In this document: positions 18,383 to 26,412 of the stretch, piece by piece
Numbering within the stretch: the stretch's first letter is position 1
How the letters are laid out: the number at the start of each line of letters is the position of its first letter
Origin: Bog-473 sp963744225
Lineage (GTDB): Bacteria > Actinomycetota > Acidimicrobiia > Acidimicrobiales > RAAP-2
Direction of reading: 5' to 3'
Length of the DNA stretch: 64,000 bases
Assembly: GCA_963744225.1 (NCBI GenBank)
Contig: CAVUSV010000001.1
Span: forward strand, 62,001 to 126,000
Program-made: the position numbers and the translations under genes
The notes under the pieces: model-generated
What the model saw: the letters and a program-made list of their open reading frames with translations, nothing else
Database searches by the model: none
Told to the model about the DNA's origin: nothing

Positions 18383-20025
18383 ATGTTCCCGTACTCCGAA
18401 GAGCGCTTCACCGCGGACGAGGAAGCCGTCCTCCGGCGGTACGTGACCAACCTCGACCAGCCGGTGTTTGCCCTGGTCAACCTGCCTGAGGTGGTCAAGG
18501 GAGCCCTCTTCGCACGGTACTCGCGTTCGCCCAAAAGCCTGCGCCGGCTCTTCCTCGACGAGTTCGTCGGGGATCTGGACGTCTCAGGTGATGCGACCGT
18601 CGACGCGACGGTCGGACTGGCGCGCGTGCTGAGCAGCTCTACGAGAAGGTGTTCGTCGAATACGGCGATGATTCCGTCGCGCAACTCGGGGGTGTCCACC
18701 TCGCGTGTGAGCAGTCGTCCAACGTGCTCTCCAAGGTCCTCGAGTGGGGGCGCCTCATGTCCTACCTCGAGCAGTCAACGCGCTACATCGCGTACAACCA
18801 GCGACTCGAAAATGGGCAGTATCGGTACCATCGGCCGCCCGAGATCCTTGACTCCCTCCACGGGGCCCGCTTCGTCGGCGAGATGGACCGCGTGTTCGAC
18901 ACCTACGGTGCATTGCTGCCGCGTATGCAAGCCTGGGTGGCCGAGCGCTTCCCTCAACACGCGGGGGACAGCGACTTCGTGTACCGCCAGGCAACCCGCG
19001 CCAAGTCTCTCGACGCGTTGCGCGGGCTCCTGCCGGCGGCCTCTCTCTCGAACATCGGCATCTACGGGACCGGCCAGTCCTATGAGCAGTTGCTTCTGCG
19101 CATGCGCGCGCACCCGCTCCCCGAAGCCCGCCACTACGCGGACATGATGCTGGTCGAGCTACGCAAAGTGATCCCGTCATTCTTGCAACGGGTCGACGTC
19201 CCCGAACGCGGCGGTGAGTGGTCGGCGTACCTCAGCTCGACCCGAGAGCGCACGGCGCGCCTGGTGGCCAGCCTCTGGCCCGAGCTCGGGCCGGACGCGA
19301 ATGCGGGGAGGGACGGCGACGGCGACGCTGAGGTCACGCTGCTCGACTTCGATCCGGACGGAGAGGAGAAGGTGCTGGTCGCTGCCTGTTTTGCGCACCT
19401 CGGCTGCTCCGAACGTGAGGCAACCTACCGGGTGCGTCGCCTCGGCCACGATGACAAGGTTGCGTTGTTGCGGGCCTACGTCGGCGAACGCCGGAACCGC
19501 CGCCACCGACCGGGCCGCGCCTTCGAACGCACTGACTACCGGTTCGAGCTCGTCACGGACTATGGCGCATTCCGCGACCTCCAACGGCATCGAATGCTCA
19601 CGATTGAGTGGCAACGGCTCGGCATCTCGCTCGGCTACGACATGCCGGACCTCGTGGCTGAGGCCGGACTCGGGGAACGTTACGACGAAGCGATCAGCCG
19701 AGCCGAAGATCTGTACCGCTCGCTTGTGCTGGACTTCCCGGAGCAGGCGTCCTACGCGGTCGCACTGGCTCACCGGATCCGCTACGTCATGCAGCTCAAC
19801 GGGCGCGAGGCGATGCACCTCGTCGAGCTCCGCTCCGGGACGCAGGGCCATCCCGCGTACCGCAGGGCTGCGCAACAGATGCACCGGGCCATCGCCGAGG
19901 TTGCGGGCCACCGAGCGTTGGCCGAGTCGATGTCCTTCGTCGACCACGGATCGACGGACCTCGAGCGCCTCGAATCCGAGCGCCGAGCCGAGCGCCGGCG
20001 CTCGGAAAAATCTGCAACGCATTGA
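18383..20025 (+). CDS. Tandem ThyX-like (FAD-dependent thymidylate synthase family) protein, one frameshift
   Basis: Two ThyX-like domains in about 547 residues. The N-terminal domain runs MFPYSEERFTADEEAVLRRY, then after a shift at about 18624-18628 continues as EQLYEKVFVEYGDDSVAQLGG and SYLEQSTRYIAYN. The C-terminal domain has DYGAFRDLQRHRMLTIEWQRLG and RIRYVMQLNGREAMHLVELRS. A canonical ThyX has RHR and S-EQS-RY in one motif; here the first domain keeps the serine/EQS part and the second keeps RHR. One missing base would restore the frame. Whether it makes dTMP is uncertain. Confidence 0.8.
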
Positions 20026-20371
20026 CCAGGAACAACCCTCGTTCTCCCTGGTGGCGGGCGTTGCGAACTCCTTGACGACACCACCCCCGTCTTGCCTAAT
20101 GTACGGCGCAGTCCCGACGCCCCTGAGCCTGCTGCAGGTGAAGGAAGCACTGAAGCAGCGAGGGGGGGATGTGCTGTGAGAGGCGGTGGAAGGCCCTGGG
20201 GGTCGAGTAGAGAACGTGTTGCTTGCCTGGGTACCCGGGCCTGCGAGATGGCGCCAAAGACCCCAGGGCCCGCCCGCCCCAGCCCCCGGACTCGACCAAT
20301 CGAAGCCTGACCGCAGGCCTTCCTGAGAGCGATTGAACGGTGTCTCCAACCGTCTATGCTCCCGCGGCACA
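20026..20371. other. Intergenic region with a candidate structured RNA (about 20192-20318)
   Basis: No convincing gene lies between the ThyX-like gene and the DUF4193 gene. The segment contains GGCCCTGGG-GGTC (20192-20204) facing GACCCCAGGGCC (20259-20270), a hairpin GCCTGG-GTAC-CCGGGC at 20225-20240, GGTCGAGT (20201-20208) facing ACTCGACC (20290-20297), and a small hairpin GCCTG-ACCG-CAGGC at 20305-20318. The first and third pairings share bases and exclude each other. This could be a non-coding RNA or a leader of the DUF4193 gene; no known RNA family is recognised. Confidence 0.35.
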
Positions 20372-20887
20372 ATGGCGACCAAGAAGAAAGCCAAGGTCGA
20401 GGACGCAGAGGCCGCGAGCCCCGAACTCGACGAGGATGAAGCGATCGTTGAGGAAGAGCTCGATGTTGACATCGAGGATCCTGACGCGCTCGAGGACATC
20501 GAAGCCGGTGCGCTCGAGGATGATGATGACGACCTCGTGGTCCTCGACGAAGAGGAAGAAGAGGTTGCGCCTGACGTCGACGAGATCCTGACCCCATCGC
20601 CGGCGGCGGTCGTCGAACGGTCGGGCGAGGGCGACGAGGAAGAAGAAGAAGAGGAGCCCGAGGACGAAGACGTCGAGGCCAGCCTGGACGTGATCCTCAA
20701 GGAGCGCCTGGTCGTCGAGGACGAGCCTGAGGACGAGGAGGCAACAGATCAGGAGGACAAGACCGAGGGCAACGAGCGGGTCTTGCCCAAGCAGCCCGAC
20801 GAGTTCGTCTGTCGCTCCTGTTTCCTCGTCAAGCACCCCAGCCAGCTGGCAGACAAGAAGAACATGCTCTGCCGAGACTGTGTCTGA
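20372..20887 (+). CDS. DUF4193 protein, acidic with C-terminal Cys pairs
   Basis: 171 residues. A basic start MATKKKAKVEDAE is followed by a long Asp/Glu-rich stretch and a conserved C terminus DEFVCRSCFLVKHPSQLADK...CRDCV with two CxxC pairs, probably a zinc site. This is the DUF4193 family found across Actinobacteria, function unknown. The ATG at 20372 is preferred over an upstream in-frame start. Its end overlaps the next gene by 8 bp. Confidence 0.88.
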   Translation: MATKKKAKVEDAEAASPELDEDEAIVEEELDVDIEDPDALEDIEAGALEDDDDDLVVLDEEEEEVAPDVDEILTPSPAAVVERSGEGDEEEEEEEPEDEDVEASLDVILKERLVVEDEPEDEEATDQEDKTEGNERVLPKQPDEFVCRSCFLVKHPSQLADKKNMLCRDCV

Positions 20888-21407
20888 GGAGACGGGCCCG
20901 GACGAAGGGCGGAGCGGATGGAGCCCGCTGCGCCGCACCCTCGATGTCTGTCTCTTCGCGCCGGTGGGCGTCGCCGTCACGGTCGTCGAGGATCTTCCCG
21001 AGCTGATCGCCAAGGGACGCCGCCGCGTCGATGTTCAGCTCGGCAATGCCCGCCTGGTTGGTCGCTTCGTCGTCCGTAAGGGCCAGCGAGAGGTCGCGGA
21101 ACGTCTCGACGAGCTCTGGGGCAACGGAGATGCGGGGGTGAGACACGACGATGACGTGACAGATTCCAGTGAGACCCCGTGGGACCGCCCTGTGCCGGAC
21201 CCGGCGGCTGAGGCAATCGTCGGCGGTGCCCTGGCCGACTACGACACGCTCAGCGCGTCGCAGGTGGTCCGCCGGCTCGAAAGCCTGGGCCCCGAGGAGC
21301 TGCGCGCCGTCCAACGCTACGAGGCCTCGACGCGCAACCGGCGGACGATCCTCAATCGGGCCGGCCAACTCCTGGACGAGCGGCCCACCGGGCCGCTCTC
21401 CAACTAG
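20880..21407 (+). CDS. Conserved actinobacterial protein with a DUF8129-like C terminus
   Basis: 175 residues from a GTG at 20880 that overlaps the DUF4193 gene. The N-terminal part includes a helical region (LDVCLFAPVGVAVTVVEDLPELIAKGRRRVDVQLGNARLVGRF) similar to lipid-droplet-associated-like proteins. The C-terminal part LADYDTLSASQVVRRLESLGPEEL then RAVQRYEASTRNRRTILNR is the DUF8129-type motif. Cellular role unknown. Coupled translation with the DUF4193 gene is likely. Confidence 0.65.
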   Translation: MSEETGPDEGRSGWSPLRRTLDVCLFAPVGVAVTVVEDLPELIAKGRRRVDVQLGNARLVGRFVVRKGQREVAERLDELWGNGDAGVRHDDDVTDSSETPWDRPVPDPAAEAIVGGALADYDTLSASQVVRRLESLGPEELRAVQRYEASTRNRRTILNRAGQLLDERPTGPLSN

Positions 21408-21411
21408 GCCT

Positions 21412-21873
21412 ATGGAGCTGGCGCGCCCGGCCCTGGCGTCGGACCGCCAGGCCTGCACCCGGCTCCTCTCCCAGGCCCTGGTCGCCGCTGCGTCCATGCG
21501 TGGGGGGTCCGCGTTGGTGGGGGACGCGACACCCGTCACCGTGCTCGAACGCTGGACCAGGCCCGGGGACGCGGTCCATTTGGTCGTCGGCGAATACGAA
21601 GGCGTAGTCGTGGGCGTTCTGGCCGTGGCAGCGTCGGCGAAGCCCGGGGGCAGCGGCCAGACCGGCATCATCGAGTGCTGCTATGTGGAGACGGGCGCCC
21701 GAGGCGTCGGCGTGGGCACGGCGATGATGGAGGCGGCGGTCGAATGGTGCGGGGCCTGGGGATGCGCCGACGTGGACGCACTCGCGCTCCCGGGGGACCG
21801 CACGACCAAGCAGCTCCTGGAGGCGGCCGGTTTCACGGCCCGCCTGCTGACCCTCAGCCGCCGGTTGGGCTGA
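21412..21873 (+). CDS. GNAT family acetyltransferase
   Basis: 153 residues beginning MELARPALASDRQACTRLL. The GNAT core is visible: VVGEYEGVVVGVLAV, then IIECCYVETGARGVGVGTAMMEAAVEWC (acetyl-CoA loop with G-x-G-x-G pattern) and TTKQLLEAAGFTARLL. The substrate is unknown. It follows the DUF8129-like gene by 4 bp and its 3' end overlaps the 3' end of the convergent minus-strand gene by 20 bp. Confidence 0.82.
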   Translation: MELARPALASDRQACTRLLSQALVAAASMRGGSALVGDATPVTVLERWTRPGDAVHLVVGEYEGVVVGVLAVAASAKPGGSGQTGIIECCYVETGARGVGVGTAMMEAAVEWCGAWGCADVDALALPGDRTTKQLLEAAGFTARLLTLSRRLG

Positions 21874-23122
21874 AGCGTCGCTCCGTGTTTACCCGCCGGG
21901 GCGGCGGTGGCGGAATGCGAAGCCCGAGCAGCTTGGCCAGCGCGGGCACCGACCCTGCAGCATGACGCGCCGCCTGTCGTGCCACCTCGTCGGCGGGGAT
22001 GCCTGCCGGCTTCACGGTGCGGCGTACCGGTGATGCCACCACGGCATCGAGCAGACGCATCCAATCCTCGGGCGCCAGGTCGGCAGTCATGGCCTCACCG
22101 GCGGCGCTCGCGAGCCGGACCGCCAGCTCGGCGGGGCAGCGGGTGCCCGGCTCGGGAGGTCGGATGGAGGCCTCGACGGCCTGGAGGACTCGCCCGTCGT
22201 TGAGGGCGTTCGTGATGCGTGCCAGCCATTCCTCGCGCAATGCGGTCGTGCGTTGGTCGAGCGACTCCTGGAGCGTCTTGGCCATGCCGCGGGCCTCGTC
22301 GTCGAGGTTCACGGTACGTGACGCGGTTACCACGGCCCGCAGTTCCCGCAGCCGGTAGTCCTTGCCTGCCGTCTGCGCCACGGAGGCGCGGTCCTTCCAA
22401 TCCGCCAGTCGGACCACGGGCAGCAGGTCGTCGGCAATGGCCATTAGGGCCGCGCCCGCCACTGGTGGCTTCCGCGCCGCCTTGGCCGCCGTGTTCTGTG
22501 TCTCAATGGCCTGGCGTACCGCCTGCAGCCCGCCGCGCAGCAGCTGCTCGGCCACCGGAATCTGCTCGGGCCGTAGGGCAGCCAGCATCGCGTTGCGGTG
22601 CACGGTCGAAGTGGGTGCGACCGTGCGCTCGCCCCGGGACGGGCGACCCTCGGCGTCAGGGCGGCGCCCTCCAGGCCGGCGCGGACCGCTGCCGCCGCGG
22701 GGTCGCTCGCCGCGGTCGTCGCGCTCGCCGCGCGGTCCGGCTTCGCCGCCAGACGCCGCGTTGCGTCGTCCACCGCCGCCCCGTCGTTCCCTGTGCTCGC
22801 CATCGTCGTCGCGCCGTCTCTTGCCCGAGCCGTGGGCGAGGATGACCGAGACGTCAGGGGCCCGCTTCGGGGTGCCCTTCACCTCGATGCGACCCTCGGT
22901 CTTTTCCGGCGAGCGGAGGGGCTTGATCGCGGTCAGTGACAGGATCTCGATGCCCTCGAGGCCCACGTCGACGTCGGCCCGCAGCACTGCGCCGACGGTC
23001 TCGCCGGCCGGCACCAGCCCTCCGTCGACGATCCCTTTGGGCTGGCGCGCTCCTGCAGCGCGCCAGGTCCACGACCCGTCGCCCGTCTGGCTCGTCAGCT
23101 CGATATCGATCCCGCGTGACAT
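21854..23122 (-). CDS. Conserved hypothetical protein with an Arg/Gly-rich linker
   Basis: 422 residues, not matched to a named family. The N-terminal 95 residues (MSRGIDIELTSQTGDGSWTW, then VPAGETVGAVLRADVDVGLEG) look like a small beta domain. A disordered RGG-like linker (about 98-165, with GKRRRDDDGEHRERRGGG) follows. The C-terminal 250 residues are helical, starting at AMLAALRPEQIPVAEQLLRGGL. The basic linker suggests nucleic-acid binding, but this is inference. It ends by overlapping the GNAT gene convergently. Confidence 0.7.
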   Translation of the reverse strand: MSRGIDIELTSQTGDGSWTWRAAGARQPKGIVDGGLVPAGETVGAVLRADVDVGLEGIEILSLTAIKPLRSPEKTEGRIEVKGTPKRAPDVSVILAHGSGKRRRDDDGEHRERRGGGGRRNAASGGEAGPRGERDDRGERPRGGSGPRRPGGRRPDAEGRPSRGERTVAPTSTVHRNAMLAALRPEQIPVAEQLLRGGLQAVRQAIETQNTAAKAARKPPVAGAALMAIADDLLPVVRLADWKDRASVAQTAGKDYRLRELRAVVTASRTVNLDDEARGMAKTLQESLDQRTTALREEWLARITNALNDGRVLQAVEASIRPPEPGTRCPAELAVRLASAAGEAMTADLAPEDWMRLLDAVVASPVRRTVKPAGIPADEVARQAARHAAGSVPALAKLLGLRIPPPPPRRVNTERRFSPTGG

Positions 23123-23287
23123 GCGGCGGACACGCTACCGCGCTGGGCCCGGGTACCCGCTGCCGGGCCACGACGGACATCCCGTAACATGAGGATGACG
23201 TCCGCAGGAGTGCGGGAGCCGCCGGGACGGGGAAACCGATCACCCTTGCGCGGTGCAACGGGCCCTTGTCCCTTCAGGAGGATCCAC

Positions 23288-24824
23288 ATGAGTGAGGACA
23301 TCGAGCAGCCAGGGCCCGCGGCCGGTCCGCCCCAAGGGCCATTCGAATCCCCTGCACCCGCCTCGGGCACACCCGAAGCGCCTCGAGTTCCGCTCGGAAA
23401 CAGCGAGCGGGGAGCGCCGCCGCCCGCCGGAGCCCCCTCGTACCCTCCTCCGCCGCCTTCGTCGTGGCGGTCTCCTGCCGGTTACGGCGCAGAACCGCCC
23501 ACTGCGGTGACACCCCCTACGGTCGCGTTCGCGTACCCGCCCCCCTCCGACCCGTCGTTCGTCGGTGGACCGCAGACCTCTTCACACGCGGCGGCCACAC
23601 CCGGGCGGTTCAGGTCCTGGTTGCCGGTGGCAATCGTGGCCGCACTCGTCGGCGGAGCCATCGGAGCCGGCGTCACCGCGCTGGCCGACAACAACGGCAG
23701 TGGGAACTCGAATTCCATCATCCACGAGAGCAGCGCAGCGCCGGGCGCCGCGGTGCTCAGCGGCAACGTCACCATCCCGCAGCTCGTCAACCGGGTGATC
23801 TCGTCCGTCGTCTCCATCGACGTGAAGTCGAACGGGACCGAGGACCAGGGGACCGGCATGATCATCACTTCCGATGGTGAGGTCATCACGAACAACCACG
23901 TCATCGAGCTCTACAGCCAAGGTGGCAACACCGGCTCCATCACGGTGACCGAGTACGGCCAGACCAAGGCGCTGGCCGCCACGCTCGTCGGCTACGACCA
24001 GTCCAAGGACGTTGCGCTGCTCAAGATCAACAACGGGTCCAACCTGCCCACCGTCACCTTCGGGAACTCGTCCAAGGCGGTGGTCGGCGACGCCGTCGTA
24101 GCGATCGGCAATGCCCTGGGTCTCGCCGCCGGCACACCCACCGTCACCCAGGGCATCATCTCGGCGCTCGGCCGCTCGGTGACCGCCGGGGGCACCGGAA
24201 CACAGACGGAAACGCTGCAAAACATGATCCAGACCGACGCCGCGATCAACCCGGGCAACTCCGGAGGGCCGCTGATCGACACGTCGGGCCAGGTCATCGG
24301 CATGAACACTGCCGTCGCGGGCACATCGAGCGATGGGACGTCGTCCCAGAACATCGGCTTCGCCATCACGACCGCCGCCGTCGAAACACTCATCCCAGCG
24401 CTGCAGAAGGGCGGGCAGTCCGGCTCCGCGGGCGGCTACCTCGGGCGTCGACATCACGACCCTCACGCCGGCGTTGCGCCACCAGTACGGGTTCACGCCC
24501 ACCTCCGGGGCCGTGGTGCTCAGCGTGGCGGCCGGGTCGCCAGCGGCCAAGGCGGGTCTCGTCCAAGGGGACGTCATCGTCAACATCGCCGGCACACCGA
24601 TCAACACGGCCGAGGACCTGCAGAAGCTGGTCCAAAAGTCCAAGCCTGGTCAGTCGGTAACCATCACCTACTACGTGGGGAACAGCAAACGGACGACTTT
24701 GGCGACCTTGGGCAACCAGCAGCAGGCCCAGCTGCCGTCGGGCACTGGCAGCACCACGAACCCGTTTGGTGGGGGAGGGTTCCCCGGCTTGGGCGGTTCC
24801 GGAAGTACGGGCGGGACGCCTTAG
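23288..24824 (+). CDS. HtrA/DegP-like membrane-anchored serine protease with PDZ domain (one frameshift)
   Basis: Envelope protease. A Pro-rich cytoplasmic region (about 1-115) is followed by one membrane helix (WLPVAIVAALVGGAIGAGVTAL), a trypsin-like domain with the triad H in ITNNHVIEL, D in KDVALLKI and S in NPGNSGGPL, then a PDZ domain. At about 24441 (CTCGGGCGTC) one extra G shifts the frame. The PDZ part, VDITTLTPALRHQYGF to GDVIVNIAGTPINTAEDL, is in the +1 frame and ends at 24824. AGGAGG ribosome binding site before the ATG at 23288. 3' end convergent with the next gene by 4 bp. Confidence 0.92.
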
Positions 24825-25327
24825 TCCCGCCGGGCGCCCGGCGGGACGTCGAAATTCCGGTCCGGGTGGGCGGGCGGAAGGTTCATCGACCCGTTGGCGG
24901 GCGTCCACCCGCTGGCCTCGATGTCCTCGAGGACGTGGGCCATGTTGTAGGTGTCCTCCTCGTAGGAGAACTTGCCGTTGCCCGCGTAGATGAGGCGCGA
25001 ATAGCCGGACTGTCGGTAGGGCGTCCCGTCTGGTCTGGTCCGCGGCATGATCTGGGTCCACTTCACGACCACGTCGTTTCCCTCGATCGCAGTGAACTCA
25101 ATGGGGAATTTCCAATCCTCCATGCCCAGCATGGAGTCCACCAGCCAGCGAGCGATGGTGTCGCGCCCCTCGAGGCGGCCCCAGGCGCCGTCGATGTAGA
25201 CGGCATCGTCGGTGTAGAAGTCGGCCAAGGCTCCGAAGGCGTCCGGCTCCTGTCCTTCGTCGATCCGGCGGCGCAACTCGTGGTAGCGGTCCACGGTCGT
25301 CTCGACCTCCTCACGTGGAAACATCAT
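24821..25327 (-). CDS. SnoaL-like / NTF2-fold protein
   Basis: 168 residues starting MMFPREEVETTVDRYHELRRR. The fold signature is the helical start followed by DAFGALADFYTDDAVYIDGAWGRLEGRDTIARWLVDSM and the strands IEFTAIEGNDVVVKWTQIM, typical of SnoaL-like ketosteroid-isomerase-fold proteins of varied function. GGAGGGAG lies just upstream of the tandem ATGs at 25322-25327, supporting this start over a longer frame. It follows the pyrophosphatase gene with a small gap on the same strand. Confidence 0.82.
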   Translation of the reverse strand: MMFPREEVETTVDRYHELRRRIDEGQEPDAFGALADFYTDDAVYIDGAWGRLEGRDTIARWLVDSMLGMEDWKFPIEFTAIEGNDVVVKWTQIMPRTRPDGTPYRQSGYSRLIYAGNGKFSYEEDTYNMAHVLEDIEASGWTPANGSMNLPPAHPDRNFDVPPGARRD

Positions 25328-25344
25328 GGTGCTCTCCCTCCGTC

Positions 25345-25851
25345 CTACGCCTCGTGGGCGCGATAGGCGTTCCGGCATGACTCGAGCTCGGCCAGCGCGC
25401 TGGCGCGGTCGACGAAACCCTCTACCTCGGTCGACTTGTCCGGCTCGAGGTCTTTGTAGATGCTGAAGAAGTGGGCGATCTCGTTGCGCAGATGTTCGGG
25501 CACGTCGGTGATCTCACTGCTGCCGTCCCATTGGGGATCGTGTTCCAGGACGCAGATCAGCTTTGCGTCAACCCCCATCTCGTCGCGCATGGAGAACATC
25601 CCGAGAATGCGCACCCGCACGACACAGCCGGGGAAGGTTGGGTCGGTGACGAGCACAAGCGCGTCGAGCGGGTCACCGTCTCCGGCCAGGGTGTCGGGGA
25701 CGAAGCCGTAGTCCGCCGGATACGTGGTGGCGGTGAAGAGGCGGCGGTCCAGCCGGATGACGTGCTGCGCGTGGTCGTACTCGTACTTGTTGCGGCTCCC
25801 CGTGGGGATCTCGATCACCACGTCGATCGCGTCGCCGGTCCGGTCCTTCAT
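25345..25851 (-). CDS. ppa: Inorganic pyrophosphatase
   Basis: Hydrolyses pyrophosphate to phosphate, family I, 168 residues. Active-site residues are visible in VVIEIPTGSRNKYEYD, YPADYGFVPDTLAGDGDPLDALVLV (the D-x-D-x-x-D-x-x-D type metal site) and FSIYKDLEPDKS. The ATG overlaps the TGA of the upstream VOC gene by 2 bp, so the three minus-strand genes here form an operon. Confidence 0.96.
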   Translation of the reverse strand: MKDRTGDAIDVVIEIPTGSRNKYEYDHAQHVIRLDRRLFTATTYPADYGFVPDTLAGDGDPLDALVLVTDPTFPGCVVRVRILGMFSMRDEMGVDAKLICVLEHDPQWDGSSEITDVPEHLRNEIAHFFSIYKDLEPDKSTEVEGFVDRASALAELESCRNAYRAHEA

Positions 25852-26282
25852 TGAGGCGACGGTGCCTCGCTGCGGAAGGCGTCGTCGGCGGGGCTCATGA
25901 TGCCGACCGCATTACCGTCAGGGTCGCTCACGACGGCGTAGCGCGCACCCCAGAAGGCGTCGTACGGATCCTGCTGCACCGGGACGCCATCGGCCGACAG
26001 CGCCGCCACGAGCTCATCGACCTCCTCGCGGCTGTCCACCGTGAAGCCGAGGACCGCCCCCGTGCCACCGGCCCAACCCCGGTCCCACTTGGCGGCGAAC
26101 GCGGTGCTGTCGAGATCGAGGTCGATCGGCGCGTCCTCGCCGCGCCGGGCCGAGACGTGGTGCTCGGACCAGATCGGGTCATGCTCGGCCCCGAAATCGA
26201 GGCCGAGCCGTGAGTAGAAGGCGCGGCTGGCGGCCATGTCACCCACGACAAGGTTCACCTGGTCGAGACGGATCGGCGACAC
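25848..26282 (-). CDS. VOC superfamily (glyoxalase/bleomycin-resistance-like) protein
   Basis: 144 residues from a GTG at 26282 (SPIRLDQVNLVVGDMAASRAFYSRLGLDFG). Two beta-alpha-beta-beta-beta modules are visible, the second ending ARYAVVSDPDGNAVGIMSP. Longer frames upstream are low-complexity, so the GTG next to the conserved VOC start was chosen. Substrate unknown; the metal ligands typical of glyoxalase I are not all evident. First gene of the VOC-ppa-SnoaL operon. Confidence 0.82.
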   Translation of the reverse strand: MSPIRLDQVNLVVGDMAASRAFYSRLGLDFGAEHDPIWSEHHVSARRGEDAPIDLDLDSTAFAAKWDRGWAGGTGAVLGFTVDSREEVDELVAALSADGVPVQQDPYDAFWGARYAVVSDPDGNAVGIMSPADDAFRSEAPSPQ

Positions 26283-26412
26283 GGCGCCACCGTAGTGCTC
26301 ATGGCGTGTCGTACGCGTCGTGGGTCGCGTTGGGCTGCCAGCGCCCTCGGCGACGGTCGGGGGCTCAGCCGCGCCCGCAGTGCACCCGCCCGACCGACCG
26401 GCATCCTCTCGC

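Noticed and set aside
20100..20179. 26-codon reading frame MYGAVPTPLSLLQVKEALKQ
   Set aside because: No ribosome binding site, no known match, and overlap with a structured region; too short to support.
20110..20190. Possible SRP (4.5S) RNA from GGTGAAGGAAGCA and AGCAGC
   Set aside because: The required helix 8 order (AGGTC, a GNRA loop between CC and GG, then AGCAGC) is not present.
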